From contig JAJHZJ010000251.1 in assembly GCA_023548195.1 (NCBI GenBank), positions 1,488,001 to 1,552,000 of the forward strand: DNA of 64,000 bases, given 5' to 3'. Below are positions 31,331-41,874 of the stretch, one piece after another (within the stretch, counting starts at the first letter, position 1; every line of letters begins with the position of its first letter). The translations under genes were made by a program, and so were the position numbers. The notes beneath the pieces are model-generated. The model did not search any database. It had not been told where the DNA came from and worked only from the letters and a program-made list of their open reading frames with translations. The DNA is from Bettongia penicillata ogilbyi (Eukaryota; Chordata; Mammalia; Diprotodontia; Potoroidae).

Positions 31331-32390
31331 AAAACTTCAACAGCATGACTCTCCCACTGGAGAGAGAAATAAATGTTACTTCACTCTTTTAAAGTTCCCA
31401 CCGGAGTTTGAGACCTCTTACAACCATTTGATTGTGGCCCTTTACAGCTGCCTTAAGCCATTCAGCAACCTACTCATGTTCATTGATGCCTGATCCTATA
31501 GACGGTGTTGAAGAAACTTGTGCTATCTATACATAATAGGAGACTATTATAGAAAGTATCGCATAAGAAAGCACGGATAGGCTTTGCTAACAGATGGCAT
31601 TAGACTGGCAATCATGGACCAGTAATATTTCTTTGAACCTCAGTTCCTTTTTATCTTGTGAAATCTCTTCTGTGCATTGGCTTCCTCCTCCTTGAGTCAT
31701 TGTATTGCCACCCACTGCTACTAAAGCCCAAGGTCCGTGGTATTCTCTGTGTTTTACTCCATCTTTAGAATTATTCCAAATGTGATGAAGAATGACCTTG
31801 AAAATTACATGGTTATTTAATAATCTTCATTAGTAACCTAATGATCCTTATATTGTCTTTGTTACAATTTAACTGTACATAGCCAAATAATTGCAGCAGA
31901 CCTCTTCTAATTTATATCTCATAAGCCATTTGACAGATGACCCAGGCTTGATCACAGACCAATCAGAGAATCAGTGAAAGGAGAGTTTCCAGCTGTTCAG
32001 GGAGGAATGGTGGTGAATAACTTTAGCAAAGATGAACAAAGTATAGCTTGAAGATTGATTTCCACATTAGCATGTGATTGGTAAGGGATAAGTTATCTTG
32101 TTATGACAAGAATAGTTTTCAGGATGTATGTGTATATATATGTATGTGTGTATGTGCACGTGTGCATGTATGTGTGCTCAAGAATGTCCTTTTGTAAACA
32201 AATTATATTGTTTCTAACTCTAGAAACCTGACATCTTAATCAGTAGAAGTAAAATATAAAGCTATATATATTTAGAGTCTAGGTTCCTTTGTCTAAGTTA
32301 TAAGAAAAATCTAAGCTCATATTTTATTCAAATATATAATGTCAATGTTCAGATTTGTACTCCCTCCCAGATTTTTTTTTACCTTTTCCT
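31330..32390. other. Unassigned DNA with TG/TA-rich patch
   Basis: A TATG/TGTG simple repeat lies at about 32122-32177. No gene or interspersed repeat recognised. Confidence 0.4.
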
Positions 32391-32394
32391 TCTC

Positions 32395-32548
32395 AAGCTC
32401 ATTTTAAAGATAAGGAAATTGAGGCAAACAGGGTGAAGTGACTTGCTCAGGCTAATACATCTAGTAGGTATCTGAGGCCAAATTTGAACTCAAATGTTCC
32501 CGGTTCCTGGTCTGTCTCTCTATCCACTGTGCCAACGAACTGCCCCAG
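32395..32548 (-). mobile_element. tRNA-headed SINE (MIR/CORE type), minus
   Basis: AAGATAAGGAAATTGAGGCA, GAAGTGACTTGCTCAGGCTA, TTTGAACTCAAATG and TCTCTATCCACTGTGCCAAC ending in CTGCCCC: the head is well kept and the BovB tail is missing. Confidence 0.85.
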
Positions 32549-32589
32549 AGATAAAATATCAACTCCTCAATGAACCGTGTAAAGGCTCT

Positions 32590-32940
32590 TTCAAGTACAC
32601 CAATCAAACTGGCCTAATTACTAACCCTCAAATTTGTCATTTCATCCATTTCTCTCTTGCCGTTGTATATGGGGTCTTATATGGCTCTCTCACTCACATT
32701 TCCCAGTTAGGAGCCTTAGCTTCCTTGAAGTCACAATGCATATGATACTTCCTCGTGTCTTTTCCTTTCCTCATGTGCCTGCTTGGTTTTCTCCTTCCCC
32801 AAATTATATCTGCTTATATGCTTTATCCCAACATAAAAGTACAAACATCTTTAAAAAATACATTTTTTCTTGTTACTTTTGCCTTTGCATCCACAACACC
32901 ATCCAGAGTGTTGTATATGTGCTTAATAAATGCTAATTAA
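32590..32940 (+). mobile_element. L2-like fragment with 3' end
   Basis: CCTTTGCATCCACAACACCA and GTATATGTGCTTAATAAATG are an L2-type 3' end. The preceding 250 bp, pyrimidine-rich, is compatible with L2 but diverged. Confidence 0.5.
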
Positions 32941-33009
32941 ACTGAATTTAAATAAATATATTCCTTCCCCTGAAGTCTCCATCTCAAAAAGAGTATTTTG
33001 TTGCTTTAT

Positions 33010-33420
33010 TTACATTTGCTTTTCCTTTTATATGACCACCATTAATATGTACTCTGTTATTTTTTAATTTTTTATTCACTTTGCATTATCTCTTAAAAGT
33101 CTTTCTAGATTTATTTATATTCCTCAAAATTGCTAAGTTTAATTTCATTATAGTATTCCATTGCATTAATGTACCACAATTTATTTAACATTTCCTTTAT
33201 TGTTGGACATTTAGATTGCTTCTACTGTTTTTTTCTTTTTTTACAATTACAAATAATGTTGCTATAAAAGTAATTGAACAAATATAGCCCCTTTTTTCTT
33301 CTTTTGATAACACTCTTAGGGTTACATTCCTGATGGTGGAGATATAGGCTAAAATGTTCTGGTTTCAAAACAAAACTTTTTACTGAATACTTTTAGAACC
33401 CTTTCTAAAGAATGCTAGTT
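33010..33420 (-). mobile_element. Old L1 ORF2/3' fragment
   Basis: GTATTCCATTGCATTAATGT, ACCACAATTTATTTAACATT, GTTGGACATTTAGATTGCTT and ACAAATAATGTTGCTATAAA on plus are the reverse of the L1 ORF2 C-terminal coding region. More diverged than the other L1 copies. Confidence 0.75.
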
Positions 33421-34135
33421 TTCAACTGTATCAGAGATGAAGAACTGTAGCTGTTTCTCCACAATTTAACGAACACTGAATTAAGAATACCTATTTTTCA
33501 TGCGTTTCACATTTCAGTTCCATTTTATGTTAATCTTGTCATCTGACTTACATTCATATGTTAATTCATGATCAAAGCCCTAGCATCTTTTAAAAAAAAA
33601 ATCACCAGTAGGTGAATTTAACAGCAAGTCATTTAGAAAGATAAACATTAATAAGTCTATTTAAAGAAAAAAATGCACATATTCTCATCATAGGTATTCA
33701 AGACAATGTAACTCTGGGGAATTTCCTATCTACTTTTGTAGAATAGGACCACTCCAAGAGAAGGATTAGCAACAGACAACATCACTATTCCTACAGGAGT
33801 CCCATGCTGTGACAAGGGAGAGAGAAATCCATTACTTTTAAAATGCCTTCCCAAGAAAACATTTTCCCCCTAATTTTGAATATGACATAGAAAAGAAAGA
33901 AATGATGAAATCAGAAAACCTTGTCAGATAAACACTTAACAATCAGAAGCAAACCTTTTTCTCATCAGCATCTTCATCTAGTACCTATGGAGTGTGATTT
34001 ATGTCTAATCACTGGCTTAGCTGGACAGCATAAAAGTTAAATGGTATCCCTCATCACTAAAGAAAGACAAGTCAAATTACTAAAATTTTCCATTCTGGTA
34101 CTCTACTAAGGAGGAAGTTAAAAATGACCTACAGA
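33420..34135. other. Unassigned DNA
   Basis: Contains the second arm of the short duplication (33625-33705). No repeat or gene recognised. Confidence 0.4.
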
Positions 34136-34139
34136 TTTA

Positions 34140-34310
34140 GAAGTAAAAGGAACCCTTGACATCTAGTACATGTGCTCTCTTATTTGACCAATAACTAAAG
34201 AAGACATAGAGATTTAATGACATAAGCAAAGTTACACAGGTAATAAGGGGATAGGGCTTGAATTTGAACCTAGGTTCTGAATCCAAGGCCAAGTGGTTCT
34301 GTCCAGGGCT
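34140..34310 (-). mobile_element. MIR-like SINE, minus
   Basis: GACATAAGCAAAGTTACACA, GGTAATAAGG, TTGAATTTGAACCTAGGTTC and CAAGGCCAAGTGGTTC are reversed CORE and B-box blocks. Confidence 0.75.
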
Positions 34311-34541
34311 TTAGTAAAAATATTGTTCATGCCAGTGACTCATAAGTCTATGTTTTAGGCTTATGTGACACTGTCCAGTATTCAGTTAGAAGGGCAAGAT
34401 GGAAACATACTATAAAGAAAGCTCCCTTTCCTGATAGTTTGAGTGCATTCTTTCATGTGTTTCAGCTCACCTTCACCATGGAACCTTCCATGAGTAACTC
34501 AAATCTAATGTTGATGTTATCATGGCTCCATTATACATCAT

Positions 34542-34609
34542 GCACACATATATACACATATGTATACACACATATATGTACACACACACACACATATATA
34601 TATATATGT
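34542..34609 (+). repeat. CA/TA mixed microsatellite
   Basis: CACATATA and CACACA units followed by a short TA run. Confidence 0.9.
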
Positions 34610-35620
34610 AATGGTAGCTACCACACAGTCAAGCAGTAGCTCATCTATCTTGAGCATACTGCCTTCTAATTATTCTTAAGTTATTTTCTATCCAACTACA
34701 TGGTAGGCTCCCCCAGGGAAAGGGATTTTTCTTCTACTTCTTTTTTCTCCCCTCTGAGCATCTATAATAGTACCATGTGCATAGAATCACAGAAGACTTA
34801 AAACTCTAACATAGATTGACACATCATTATCACTGATAATTAGTACACATTATAGAAGGACAATCGTTATGTTATGGAATCCATTATATCTGTGTGCCCA
34901 TCCTTTTTAGTGTACAGTTTTAATGTCAGGTTGCCACTAGAGTGGCCACAACGTGGCAGTTCTAGAGGCTGTGATGATTACGCACCACTTCATAGACTAT
35001 ATGCACTGATTTTGTTTAACTCAGTAGCACATGGTCTTTGGGTACACTTTGCTTAGCTCTGTATGTCTCTTGAAGGTTTGCTCTATTTGCTTGAGAGTCT
35101 TAATGGCTGCTTGCCTCTCTCAGAGTTCATCAGGTGTCTGAGTCCTGTGTACAGACAGCAGAGCCATTGTGGAGTATGAGCCCAGCCCTCCCCTGAGCCA
35201 TTGGTTTTTCCTACTAACAACATTTAGATTGAAACAGGGTCAATGTTACATTGGTACGCTTTGAATCTTTAGTCACAATAGAGTGTGACTAAACAATGTT
35301 GTGACTATACAATGAAATGGGTTGTGCACAGAAATGCATCTTGGAACCTTGTCATCTAATAATATATAATGATGTGTCATTACTTTTTCCATGCCTCATT
35401 TTCCTTCTTTGAGAATTGTGGGTGATAATATCTGATTTAACCTGCTTTGTAGGATATCAAAGACAAATGCAACAGGCCTTGAAATTACAAGAGAATGTGT
35501 ATGGAGGATTATGTGTGTTTTGCGTTGATGAATTCTGCTGGAACTTGTAGTTTCACTTATATAAGGAATTCCTTGGTAAGGCAACTCCCTAATGCTGATT
35601 GCCACTTTCTTAATAACTTA
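34610..35620. other. Unassigned DNA
   Basis: Nothing recognised. A frame of 60 codons at 34874-35056 has no domain. The 34900-35200 part has richer composition (GAGTGGCCACAACGTGGCAG) and could be an unclassified repeat. Confidence 0.35.
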
Positions 35621-35624
35621 TAGC

Positions 35625-35729
35625 TAAAGTCACCTAGAACATTGATATTTGCTCAGGGTAATATAGTTGGTATGTGTTATAAGCAGGACTAGAACCTAGG
35701 TTTTTCTGACTTCAAGGCTGGCTGTCTGC
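35625..35729 (-). mobile_element. MIR-like SINE fragment, minus
   Basis: TTGCTCAGGGTAATATAGTT and GACTAGAACCTAGGTTTTTC with TGACTTCAAGGCTGGC match reversed CORE and B-box portions. Confidence 0.7.
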
Positions 35730-35831
35730 CAGAGGTGGAAAACTTGTAGCCTCAAGGCCACATATGGCTCTCTGGGTTCTCAGGTGTGGCCTTCAACCTG
35801 TGGCCTCAATATCACAGGTTTCTCACCTCAG
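35730..35831. mobile_element. Short hAT-like DNA transposon (MITE)
   Basis: The left end CAGAGGTGGAAAACTTGTAG and the right end, reversed as CTGAGGTGAGAAACCTGTG, are imperfect inverted repeats that continue inward (CCTCAAGGCCACA against TTGAGGCCACAGG). The CAGxGGTGG...GGCC pattern is typical of hAT/Charlie-group ends in mammals. At 102 bp it is non-autonomous. No 8-bp target duplication is visible, which suggests age. Confidence 0.7.
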
Positions 35832-35889
35832 TACACCAAGCTATTTCTCTCATAATAGTAATTTTAGGATTTGATCTTTATTTACTCAT

Positions 35890-36127
35890 CAGGCAGCTAG
35901 GTGGTGCCATGGTGCAGAGTGCTATGCCTGGAATCTGGAGTTCAAATCTGACCTCAGCTACTAGTTGTATGACCCTGGGTAAGTCACTTAACCCAATTTT
36001 TCTCAGTTTTCTCATCTGTAAAATGAGCTGGAGAAGAAAATGGCAAGCCACTTTGATTATCTTTGCCAAGAAAACCCCAAATGGGGTCACAAAGATTTGC
36101 GCATAACTGAAACAACTGAACAATAGC
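35890..36127 (+). mobile_element. BovB-tailed tRNA-SINE, copy 3
   Basis: Head GCAGCTAGGTGGTGCCATGG, B-box GAGTTCAAATCTGACCTC, CORE GGGTAAGTCACTTAACCC, CTCATCTGTAAAATGAGCTG, then tail ATGGCAAGCCACTTTGATTA, CAAGAAAACCCCAAATGGGG and GAAACAACTGAACAATAG. Best-preserved copy of this family. Confidence 0.92.
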
Positions 36128-36134
36128 ATCCATT

Positions 36135-36310
36135 AAGCAAAAAGATGATGAAATGGATAGAATACTGGACCTAGAGAAAAGAAGTTAAAGTCCAATTTCA
36201 GAAGTTTGCTTACCTGTGTGACCCTGGGCAAGTCATTTATCCTCTCTCTGCTTCAGGTTCCTCAAGTGTAAAATAGATTTGATACTTACACCTATCTCCA
36301 GGAGTTATCA
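36135..36310 (+). mobile_element. MIR-like SINE
   Basis: TGATGAAATGGATAGAATAC, TTGCTTACCTGTGTGACCCT, GGGCAAGTCATTTATCCTCT and CTCAAGTGTAAAATAGATTT follow MIR order. Confidence 0.85.
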
Positions 36311-36311
36311 T

Positions 36312-36745
36312 GGCATTCTTTTTTTGTTTTTTGTTTCCATGACTTCATCTTATTCATTTATTTATTTTGGTAAATATTAGTTTTTTAATTATATGCAAAT
36401 ATAGTTTTGAATATTAATTTTTACAAGATTTTGAGTTTCATGTTTTTTCCCTGCCTCCCTGATAGAAGAAATAGAATAAAAGGGAAAAGCCACAAGATTT
36501 TTTTTTTAAAGTGAAAATAGTATGCTCTGACTCCATAGTTCTTTCTCTGGATGCGGATAGCATTTTCCACCATGAGTCTTTTCGAATTGTCTTAGATTGT
36601 CTTAGATCGATGTATTGCTGAGAATTGGTTGTTGCTATAATATTCTTCTGGTTCTGCTCACTTCATTCAGTATCAATACATGTAAGTCTTTCTAGGATTT
36701 TCAGAAATCTACCTTCACAGCATTTCCTATAGCACAGCAACAACA
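36312..36745 (-). mobile_element. L1 3' end fragment
   Basis: TTTTACAAGATTTTGAGTTT, GTGAAAATAGTATGCTCTG, TGCGGATAGCATTTTCCACC, TTCTGGTTCTGCTCACTTCA and ATACATGTAAGTCTTTCTAG on plus match the copy at 28920. A small direct repeat (TTGTCTTAGA) is at 36588-36607. Confidence 0.82.
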
Positions 36746-37145
36746 ATAATTACTACTATTTGTAGAGCAACTTCACATAGGCATTAAATTAAATTATTCA
36801 GTGACCATTCCATTGCACCATATTTCCACCCTCTTGAAGTGTTCATACCTAGAGGCTACATACACAGCCATGATTCCAACACCATAGAAATCATATTTGG
36901 AGCTCTTCATGGTAGAGCCTTCAAAGCCTCTTGTTTGTTCTTTTAAATATCCTTATGGATGTGCAAATATTTGTCTTTTCATGTAATTTTGAGTTTGGGA
37001 AACAACCAATAGTCGTTCAGAATGAAATATGGTGAGGAAGTAGGATAGTCAAACTGGGCAACTGTTGTGGATGAATAATGAGGCATGAATAATAAGATAT
37101 CATACTTAGGTATGATACTTGAAAATAATAGCTATTACAACAATG
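36745..37145. other. Unassigned DNA
   Basis: No repeat or gene recognised. Confidence 0.35.
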
Positions 37146-37147
37146 AG

Positions 37148-37388
37148 TATTATGTGCCACTTTCAAGATTTACAAAATACTTCATAAATATTTCTGATTT
37201 GATCCTTGCAACAACCTTGGACAACTGGCACTATTTTTATCCCTATTTTGCAGATGAGAAAACTGAGGCAGATTAAATGACTTGCCCTAGGTCGCACCAC
37301 TAGCCAATGTCTATGTTCAGATTTGAACTTGGTCTTCTTGTTGCCAGGGCCCAGCACTCTATCCAACATGCCACCTCGCTGCACTGAA
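37148..37388 (-). mobile_element. MIR/CORE-SINE, nearly full length, minus
   Basis: TTTACAAAATACTTCATAAA, ATCCCTATTTTGCAGATGAG, AAACTGAGGCAGATTAAATG, GCCCTAGGTCGCACCACTAG, AGATTTGAACTTGGTCTTCT and AGCACTCTATCCAACATGCC are the reversed MIR from 3' end to tRNA head. Confidence 0.92.
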
Positions 37389-37389
37389 A

Positions 37390-38185
37390 AATCATTCTTT
37401 CAATCAAAATGATGACTGATGATAATTCTGAAAAAGAAATCTAGGCAAAGTCGTACTATGCCGTAATCCACAATTGCATTTGTCATTGCTTGGTTTCATA
37501 TCATCCAATTAGCCTCATTATCTCCCAGTTCTCCTTGTTCCCTTTTGCCATGGTGAGATATCTATTTCTTATCAATGTTGTTCCTGTTCCTTTCTTCTGT
37601 ACTCTTTCAAATATGGAAATCCCAAACTAGAACTTGGTGTACGTTGAAAATGTGGTAATGACATTTAATAAGGATATTTTTTGGATGTTTAACACAGGGT
37701 GTAACAAAATACTTGTCATTCCTACATACTAGACAGTGACTATATATTACAAGAGAAGAGGAAATGGGTGGAAAGTGGAGAAACGTGTTTTAGACCTTTA
37801 AATATTTGTAGGCAGGAGGCTATTCTAATTGAAAAAAAATGATATTTTAAAGAAAAATAATATTACATTGTTTTATGCTTTAAGAACTATAGTCTTGTAG
37901 ACTTGTTCTTGATGGAGTCATTCGGGCTTACATTTTATTTTTCTCAATCTTAGCTAGCAAAATCCATGCTTGCAAAGAATTTTGCAAATGTTAAAGTGCT
38001 TGGGAGCCATCACTATCATCTGCAGATGCTTAATTGTATGAGGAACAAAATTTCAGCTCTAATAAAGAAGAATGCCCTAGTTTCTTTTTCTTTTTTTGGT
38101 CAGAGTTATGATTTCATCACAGAAGGGAATTGCTGGTGAGAAAACTCCCTCTAACGATAAAATCTTTTAGCATTCCTTAGGGAAC
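37390..38185. other. Unassigned DNA
   Basis: No repeat or gene recognised. Confidence 0.35.
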
Positions 38186-38187
38186 TG

Positions 38188-38310
38188 AGAGGGTAAGTGA
38201 TTTAGTGACTTCCCCAGAATCCCTGATCATTGTGCAGTACATGCCAAAGGTGGAATTTGAACACAAGACTTCCTAACTATAAGGCTGACCACTACTTCTC
38301 ACCATACTTT
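38188..38310 (-). mobile_element. MIR-like SINE fragment, minus
   Basis: GAGGGTAAGTGATTTAGTGA, GTGGAATTTGAACACAAGAC and TCCTAACTATAAGGCTGACC are reversed CORE and B-box portions. Confidence 0.75.
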
Positions 38311-38960
38311 CTCTTGTTTAAATGCATGAATCATTACTATATTCAATAAGGAATTTCATTGACTTGCTGTGTATAATTGGATAAATCTACCAACATCTTC
38401 CCTTTTATAAATAGAAAACAAAATGTTATTTGTAAATTTTGTTCTCCCCACCATGCCCTTCTGTCATTTCACCATAGGCTATTTAACCATTGTGTTGGGG
38501 TCTGGTCACAAGGTATTCTTTGTTGCATATATATCAGTATGGTCCTTAGATTTATCATTGATTAACTGTCACCTTAGTTGCAAGTCCAATATTACTTTTT
38601 TTTTTCTCCAAAAGCTTGCTGGTGATCTACTTCAGGCTAATTTTCCTCTATGATTTTTGATTACTGCTATATTATAGCCTTCTTATATCTATCACATGCC
38701 TCTCTATTGTGTCTTTGATTTTAAATTTTTGGAGATTATGATTCATGACATCACTGGAAGAATAGTGCATCTGTTAAAGTGGTGGATATTGACTTCACAG
38801 ATGATCTTTTGAGATCACTAAACATAATGCATCACTTCCCATTGACAAGTTAACTTATTTTCTTCCTCCTTTCCAATTCTGAAAATTATCCGTAAAGAAC
38901 ATATTTTATTTCCAAAATATATTGATGTGTTATCTAGCCAAATACATACCATATTCTAAG
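38310..38960. other. Unassigned DNA
   Basis: Short frames at 38377-38653 show no domain. Nothing recognised. Confidence 0.35.
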
Positions 38961-38979
38961 AAAAAGAAGATAATGTTAA

Positions 38980-39555
38980 ATATCTCATTGGAAAAACAAC
39001 TGACCTGGGAAATAGATCCAGGAGAGGCAATTTAAAAATTATGGGACTACCTGAACGTCATGATCAAGAAAAGACCCTAGACATCATCTCTCATGAAATT
39101 AACAAGGAAAACTGCCCTGATATTATAGAACCAGAGGACAAAATAAATATTGGAAGAATCCAGAGATCACCTCCTGAAAGAGATCCAAAAAGAGAAACTC
39201 CTAAGAACATTGTGGCCAAATTCCAGAGTTCCCAGGTCAAGGATAAAATGTTGCAAGCAATAAGAAACAATTGCAAGAAACAATTCGAATGCTGTGGAAA
39301 TACAATCAGGGTCGCACAGGATTTGATAACTTCTACATTAGGGAACTGAAGGGCTTAGAATATGATATTCCTGAAGTCAAAAAACTAGGATTAAACCCAA
39401 GAATCACTTACCCAGTAAAACTGAGTATAATACTTCAGGGGGAAAAATGGTCATTCAATGATATAGAGGACTTTCAAGCATTCTTGATGAAAAGATCAGA
39501 ACTGAAGAGAAAATTTGACTTTCAAACACAAATCAAGAGAAGCACAAAAAGGTAA
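38980..39555 (+). pseudogene. HAL1 ORF1 remnant of copy 4
   Basis: It begins at the end of the coiled coil, then keeps NLKIMGLPER, the NIVAKFQSS block and YPVKLS. Stops at 39347 (TGA) and 39356 (TAG), a one-base deletion near 39381 and a small insertion near 39268-39280 break it. The last part (to 39555) is read in a different frame from the first. It is not functional. Confidence 0.85.
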
Positions 39556-39687
39556 ACAGGAAAGATAAATCATGAAGGACTTTCTAAAGTTGAATTGTTT
39601 ACATTCCTACATGGAAAGATAATATTTGTAACTCTTGAGACTTTTCTTAATATTTGATAGTTGGATGGATATATAGACAGACAGAGA

Positions 39688-40003
39688 GGGCAACTAGGTG
39701 GTCTAATGTATAGAGCACCAGTACATGGTGGACCTGAGTTCAAATCTCAGACACTTGACACTTGCTACTTGTGTGACTTTGGGCAAGTCATTTAACCCCA
39801 TTTGCCTCATCCTGGGGTATCTTCAGTCATCTTGATGAATATCTGGTTACTGGATCCAGATGGCTCTGGAGGAGAAGTGAGGATGGTGACCTGCACATCC
39901 CTCCCTCACTCAAAACAAAGTCAAGTGCAAGTCATGGCATTTAACATGTCATGTTATTTCTCTGATGGCATGGTCTTCTGCAATGAAGGATGAACACACA
40001 CAT
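39688..40003 (+). mobile_element. RTE-tailed tRNA-SINE, full length, copy 2
   Basis: Head GGGCAACTAGGTGGTCTAAT, B-box-like GAGTTCAAATCTCAGAC, CORE GGGCAAGTCATTTAACCCC, then the RTE tail ending CTGCAATGAAGGATGAAC and a short AC run. TAGACAGACAGAGAG before it (39674-39688) and TAGACAGAGAG after it (40006-40016) are a target-site duplication. It inserted into HAL1 copy 4 and is therefore younger. Confidence 0.92.
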
Positions 40004-40809
40004 GATAGACAGAGAGCACAGGGTGAGTTGAATAAGAAGGGATGATAACTAAAAAATAAAATTAAGGGGTGAGAGGAATATATTGGGAGGAGAAAAGGAG
40101 AAATTGAATGGGGCCAATTATCACTCATAAAAGAAGGAAGAAAAAACTTTCTCAATGGAGGAGAAAAGGGAGAAGGTGAGACAGAAAAATTGAAGCTCAC
40201 TCTCTTCACATTTGACTTGGGGGGGAATAACATGCTCACTCAATTTGGTATGAAAGTCTATCTTACACTACAGGAAAGTCTATGAGAAGGAATGAGGGGA
40301 GATGATAGAAGGGAGGGCAAATGGGAGAAGGGAGTAATTAGAAGTAAACACTTTTGGGGAGGGACAAGGTCAAAAGAGAGAATAGAATGAATGGGGGGCA
40401 GGATAGGATGGGGGAAAACATAATTAGTCTTACACAACATGACTATCATGGAAGTCTTTTGCGAAACTACACATATATAGCCTACATTGAATTGCTAGCC
40501 TTCTCAGTGGGGATGGATGAGGAGGGAGGAAGAGAGAGAAGCTGGAATTCAAAATATTAGGAACAAATATTGAGAATGGTTTCTGCATACAACTGAGAAA
40601 TAAGAAATACAGGTAATGGGGTATAGAAATCTACCTTGCCCTGCAAGAAAAGAGAGAAGATTGGGATAAGGAAAGGGAAGGGTGTGATAGAAGGTAAGGT
40701 ATATTAAATTATGGATAATCAGAATGGGGAGAAAATTTGGAACTCAAAATTTTGTGAAAATGAATGTTGAAAACTGAAAACAAGTAAATAAACATTAAAA
40801 AAAAATTCC

Positions 40810-40890
40810 TTGATGACAGGGATGGATTTTGCTAAAATTTTTTGTGTCCTCTACTCTTAGCATAGCATCTGGAAGGTAACAAACAAATAA
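40810..40890 (+). mobile_element. L2-like 3' end
   Basis: TTCCTTGATGACAGGGATGG, TGTCCTCTACTCTTAGCATA and CAAACAAATAAAAGACATTT have the L2 3'-end order in a short, decayed copy between HAL1 and L1. Confidence 0.55.
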
Positions 40891-40905
40891 AAGACATTTA
40901 TAATT

Positions 40906-41870
40906 GTATGAAAAAATGCTCTAAATCACTTTTGATTAGAGAGATGCAAATCAAAACAACTCTGAGGTACCACATCACGCCTATTAGGTTGACAAACTTA
41001 ACAGAATAGGAAAATGATAAATTTTGGAGAGGATGTGGGAGAGTTGGAACACTACTGCATTTTTGGTGGAGCTGTGAGCTCATCTAACCATTCTGGAGAG
41101 TGGTTTGGAACTATGCCTTCATAAAGGGCTACAAAAATGTGCATACCCTTTGACCCAGTAGTATCACTTCTAGAACTGTGCCCCAAGAGATCATAAAAAA
41201 GGAAAAGGGTCCCACATGTACAAAAATATTTATAGCAGCACTATTTGTAGTTGCCAAAAACTGGAAATCAAAGGAATGCCCATCAGTTGGGGAATGGCTG
41301 AAAAAATTATGGTATATGAATGTAATGGAATACTATTGCACTATAAGAAATGATGAACAAGAAGAATTCAGAGAGACCTGGAAAGGCTTATATGATCTGA
41401 TGCTGAGTGAAAGGAGCAGAACCAAGAGAACTTTCTGCACAGCAATGACCACAGTGTGTGAGAGTTTTTTCTGGTAGACTTCGAACTTCATAGCAGTGCA
41501 CGGACATAAAAAAAAACCAAAATTCCCAGTGGTCTTCTAAGGGCAAGTTGCCCTCCACATCCAGAGAAAGAATTGTGGAATTCAATCACAGAATGTAGGA
41601 GATCATTTGTGTGTGTGTGTGTGTGTGTGTGTATTATGTTTTGGTTTGTTATATGATTTCTCTCATTTATTTTAGTTCTTCTACACAGCATGACTATAGT
41701 GAAAATGTATTCAATAGCAATATATGTGTAGATCCTATATAGAACTGTGTGCTGTCTTGGAGAGGGAGGGGATAGTGGGGGGTAGAGAGGGGGAAACATT
41801 CTACGTTTTATGGTAGTGATTGTAGAACATTAAAAATAAATGAAATGAATAAAAAAAATTAAAATAAAGA
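40906..41870 (+). mobile_element. L1 3' end, plus strand
   Basis: ORF2 C-terminal coding sequence from GCTCTAAATCACTTTTGATT onward, then 3' UTR with a (GT)12 array at 41609-41632 and a G-rich stretch at 41760-41790 (GGGAGGGGATAGTGGGGGG), ending in an A-rich tail near 41870. It is the only plus-strand L1 and the best reference here for the minus-strand copies. Confidence 0.9.
41178..41477 (+). pseudogene. L1 ORF2 C-terminal remnant
   Basis: Ninety-nine open codons cover the ORF2 C-terminus: IFIAALFVVAKNW, CPSVGEWLKKLW, MEYYCTIRNDE. The EYYxxIRNDE block is a hallmark of mammalian L1 ORF2. Endonuclease and RT are absent because of 5' truncation. Confidence 0.88.
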
Positions 41871-41874
41871 TAAT

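Larger units (their letters stand above)
38966..40808 (+). mobile_element. HAL1-type retrotransposon, copy 4, carrying a nested SINE
   Basis: Homology to copy 1 starts at about its position 370, just before ORF1's RRM. It runs through ORF1, the ORF1-3' UTR transition and the purine-rich region to an A-rich end near 40808. A composite SINE occupies 39688-40003, at the place where other copies have the CA tract. Divergence is closer to copy 2 than to copies 1 and 3, so it belongs to the older subfamily. Confidence 0.88.

Noticed and set aside
39688..39800. Possible tRNA gene (A-box- and B-box-like sequences)
   Set aside because: The tRNA-like head is part of a 315-bp SINE with an RTE tail and a target duplication, and cannot fold as a full tRNA. 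The same applies to the other SINE heads.
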